A stretch of 34,817 bases of DNA. It comes from JAVVEW01 sp032251045 (GTDB taxonomy: Bacteria; Pseudomonadota; Gammaproteobacteria; Methylococcales; Methylomonadaceae). Below the pieces are notes generated by a model. The model saw only the letters and a list, made by a program, of their open reading frames with translations, made no database searches and was not told the DNA's origin. Position 1 is the stretch's first letter. Every line of letters starts with the position of its first letter. Positions 32,744-34,817 of this stretch are shown piece after piece. Location: assembly GCA_032251045.1 (NCBI GenBank), contig JAVVEW010000027.1, positions 1-34,817 on the forward strand. The letters are read 5' to 3'. The translations under genes were made by a program, and so were the position numbers.

Positions 32744-34444
32744 ATGAACTTTTACCAACCACAATATGACCGTCTTTCTGAGCATCATTTGACTATTGGT
32801 CAAGTGTTGCTGAATGAGCAGGTAATAACACCCACTCAGCTGGAATACGCATTACAAAAGCAGCGAGTGACAGGAGAGAAACTGGGCGAGACCTTGTTGC
32901 GATTGGGTATTGTACCGGAAAGTGATGTCGCACGCTGTCTGGCTAGTCTTATGAAGCTTAATTATTGTCCATTAGAGTCTGTGACGGCACCTGATAAAAC
33001 TATTCTTGAGTTATTTAATCATGAATTGTGCAGCAGCTTGTCGTTTTTACCGCTAAAACGTGTCAATAATACACTGCAAATTGTCATTGGTAATGCCGAT
33101 CCTGAAAAAATTCGTCAGGTTGTTCGTCGTCGCTGTGGTTTGAATGCAGATATCAATCAAGGTGAGTTTAGCCAAATAAGTCGACTGATAAATCATTATT
33201 ATCAATACGAAGATGATCATGTCTATCGAATGCTTACCAAGGAAATAGAGCGTTTGAATCAAGATCATGACCAGGTGTTTGGAACGGATAACTTGCTGGA
33301 TTATATGCTGCATCTCGCCATTAAAGAGAGGGCAACAGACATACATATACAGCCCGAACAAAAAAGCATTCACTTATCTTTACGTATTGATGGCGTATTA
33401 CAACCTTTTCATGCCTTTCCAGTTAGACTGAAACGATTGGTTTCAGCGATTAAGGTCAAGGCAAATATGGACATTTCAGATAATCTGCATCCTCAGGATG
33501 GACGTTTCAGGCAGGTTATTGATGAAACAGATTATGATTTGCGCGTATCTACGGTCATTACACCCTATGGCGAAAACATGGTGATTCGTTTATTGCCTGG
33601 AAATAACAGTCAGATAAAAGGCTTGAGTGAGTTAGGGTTTCTGTCTCGTGATTTATCACTGCTTAGTCAGCTTTTCCATCAGCCTCATGGCATTGTCTTG
33701 CTGACAGGGCCGACAGGTTCGGGAAAAACAACGACCATGTATGCAGGACTGCGCGCACAGGGGTTGTCGGGAAAAAATATTATTACCATTGAAGACCCTG
33801 TTGAATATGAATTGCCAGGCATTGTACAGACCCAGGTCAATCGTCGTTCTGGTTATGTATTCGATACTGCGGTGGCGCATTTTCTTAGGCATGATCCAGA
33901 TGTCATGCTTATTGGTGAGATTCGCGATAATGAAACCGCGAAAGTGGCGATTCAATCTGCGGAAACAGGGCATTTAGTCTTATCAACGCTGCATGTTAAC
34001 AGTGTTTTTAGTGTTATTTCACGACTGAACGCTCTTGGTGTTTCCAATTCCTTATTGGCCAATGCTCTGATTGGGGTTGTTAATCAGCGTTTGGCGCGGC
34101 GTATCTGTGAATCCTGTAAAGCTGTTTACCAGCCCACCCATGATGACTGTCAATGGTTGGGTGAATCACCTGAGATACCGACGGTTTATCATGGCCAAGG
34201 TTGTAAAGAATGTCGTGGAACAGGTTACCATGGTCGGTTGCCCATTTATGAAATATTGCTGATCAACCGATCCATTGCGGATATGATAACGCTCGGTAAA
34301 TTGCAATCGGAAATAAAAGATGTGGCGGCAAGTGGTCATTATATTTCCATGATTCAGTTGGCGAAGGAAAGAATATTTCGGGGAGAGACAAGTATTGCGG
34401 AAGTTAAGCGTATCTTTGGCGACAGTCTGGATTGGAAATCATGA
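32744..34444 (+). CDS. mshE: Type IV pilus/secretion assembly ATPase, PilB/MshE/GspE type
   Basis: A 566-residue hexameric ATPase that drives filament extension at the inner membrane. The N-terminal MshEN-like region (about 15-150) starts with LTIGQVLLNEQVITPTQLEYAL, a motif of the kind that binds c-di-GMP in MshE. The ATPase part has RATDIHIQPEQ (196-206), Walker A TGPTGSGKTTT (321-331), Walker B PDVMLIGEIRD (385-395) and the His box TGHLVLSTLH (408-417). A tetracysteine zinc site is present as CESC (455-458) and CKEC (487-490). It fits MshE best because of the neighbouring genes. Its stop overlaps the next start by four bases. Confidence 0.93.
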   Translation: MNFYQPQYDRLSEHHLTIGQVLLNEQVITPTQLEYALQKQRVTGEKLGETLLRLGIVPESDVARCLASLMKLNYCPLESVTAPDKTILELFNHELCSSLSFLPLKRVNNTLQIVIGNADPEKIRQVVRRRCGLNADINQGEFSQISRLINHYYQYEDDHVYRMLTKEIERLNQDHDQVFGTDNLLDYMLHLAIKERATDIHIQPEQKSIHLSLRIDGVLQPFHAFPVRLKRLVSAIKVKANMDISDNLHPQDGRFRQVIDETDYDLRVSTVITPYGENMVIRLLPGNNSQIKGLSELGFLSRDLSLLSQLFHQPHGIVLLTGPTGSGKTTTMYAGLRAQGLSGKNIITIEDPVEYELPGIVQTQVNRRSGYVFDTAVAHFLRHDPDVMLIGEIRDNETAKVAIQSAETGHLVLSTLHVNSVFSVISRLNALGVSNSLLANALIGVVNQRLARRICESCKAVYQPTHDDCQWLGESPEIPTVYHGQGCKECRGTGYHGRLPIYEILLINRSIADMITLGKLQSEIKDVAASGHYISMIQLAKERIFRGETSIAEVKRIFGDSLDWKS

Positions 34445-34817
34445 TGCGTTACGTTTACTTTCGTCGTTTGACAGATGATCGTCGCGTTAAATTAGGATTT
34501 ATAAAACTTCCTTATGATAATCCTTATTCAGCAAAAGCTTATTTAGAGCGCCGTTATAATGATTACATTATCAGTTTATACTTTTTGCCGTCGTATTTGA
34601 ATAGTGTTCTTGAGCTATTGCGTGATATTTTCAGGCGACCTATCGATACCAAAGGATTAGCGGAATTTCTGCATAACCTGGCTTTAATGCTGCGCAGTGG
34701 CTTGCCGATTAACGATGCCATGGGGGAATTGGCCAGTGATGAACCTGGTTCTCCGATATGTCAGTTGGCAGAAGACTTACAAACCTCTCTGAACGATGGT
34801 AAGAGCTTGACTGAAAG
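34441..34817 (+). CDS. mshG: Inner-membrane platform protein PilC/MshG/GspF type, truncated by window end
   Basis: The first 125 residues of the filament platform protein, running off the window. The start MMRYVYFRRLTDDRRVKLG overlaps the ATPase stop (ATGA). The first T2SF domain begins near residue 70 with GLAEFLHNLALMLRSGLPINDAMGEL, the diagnostic stretch of PilC/GspF proteins. The predicted membrane helices are beyond the window. It pairs with the ATPase immediately upstream. Confidence 0.9.
   Translation, partial: MMRYVYFRRLTDDRRVKLGFIKLPYDNPYSAKAYLERRYNDYIISLYFLPSYLNSVLELLRDIFRRPIDTKGLAEFLHNLALMLRSGLPINDAMGELASDEPGSPICQLAEDLQTSLNDGKSLTE

Noticed and set aside
1..34817. CRISPR array, tRNA, rRNA or insertion sequence
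   Set aside because: No regularly spaced direct repeats, no cloverleaf-like sequence and no transposase were seen while reading the window.

Overview
The window reads as a chromosomal segment of a gammaproteobacterium, most likely a type I methanotroph or close relative (Methylococcales). This is an inference from gene content: an sspA-sspB pair with an E. coli-like SspA N-terminus, a squalene-hopene cyclase, Fe-type SOD, a sucA-sucB-lpd operon and an MSHA-like pilus cluster. No rRNA, tRNA, CRISPR array, transposase or integrase was seen.

Layout. 1-3702 (minus): a truncated PAS sensor, a CheB-CheR-PAS fusion and a 43-residue DUF3096 protein. 3990-6266: squalene-hopene cyclase (minus), whose upstream leader contains an intrinsic terminator between its likely promoter and its start codon. 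6483-8537 (plus): a Crp/Fnr-type regulator, then sspA-sspB. 8561-9728: moaD-moaE (minus), divergent from moaC. 9769-16347: sodB (minus), divergent from sucA-sucB-lpd, followed by a small membrane protein. 16657-19822 (plus): a Wzx-like flippase overlapping a membrane diguanylate cyclase. 19806-20018 (minus): the two ends of a response regulator-GGDEF protein joined by an internal deletion. 20019-20428: non-coding, with a C-rich repeat. 20429-23043 (minus): a two-component system whose kinase has the same 7TMR-DISM type of architecture as the cyclase. 23146-34817 (plus, running off the end): a type IV filament operon with two large tandem prepilins, bitopic assembly proteins, a GspL-like fusion, a PilP/MshK-like protein, a protein of unknown function, a third prepilin-like protein, a lipoprotein secretin, a TPR protein, an ExeA/MshM-type ATPase with a peptidoglycan-binding tail, a PilB/MshE ATPase and the start of a PilC/MshG platform protein.

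Two parts deserve most attention. First, the Lpd encoded with sucA and sucB has Tyr where the first redox-active Cys of the CxxxxC disulfide belongs, and the following conserved PSK is also lost. Second, the filament operon matches neither a textbook MSHA, T4aP nor T2SS locus: it mixes MSHA-like ATPases and secretin with a GspL-like fusion, two unusually large tandem prepilins and accessory proteins I do not recognise. The adjacent two-component system and diguanylate cyclase are plausible regulators of surface behaviour, but no direct link is visible in the sequence.
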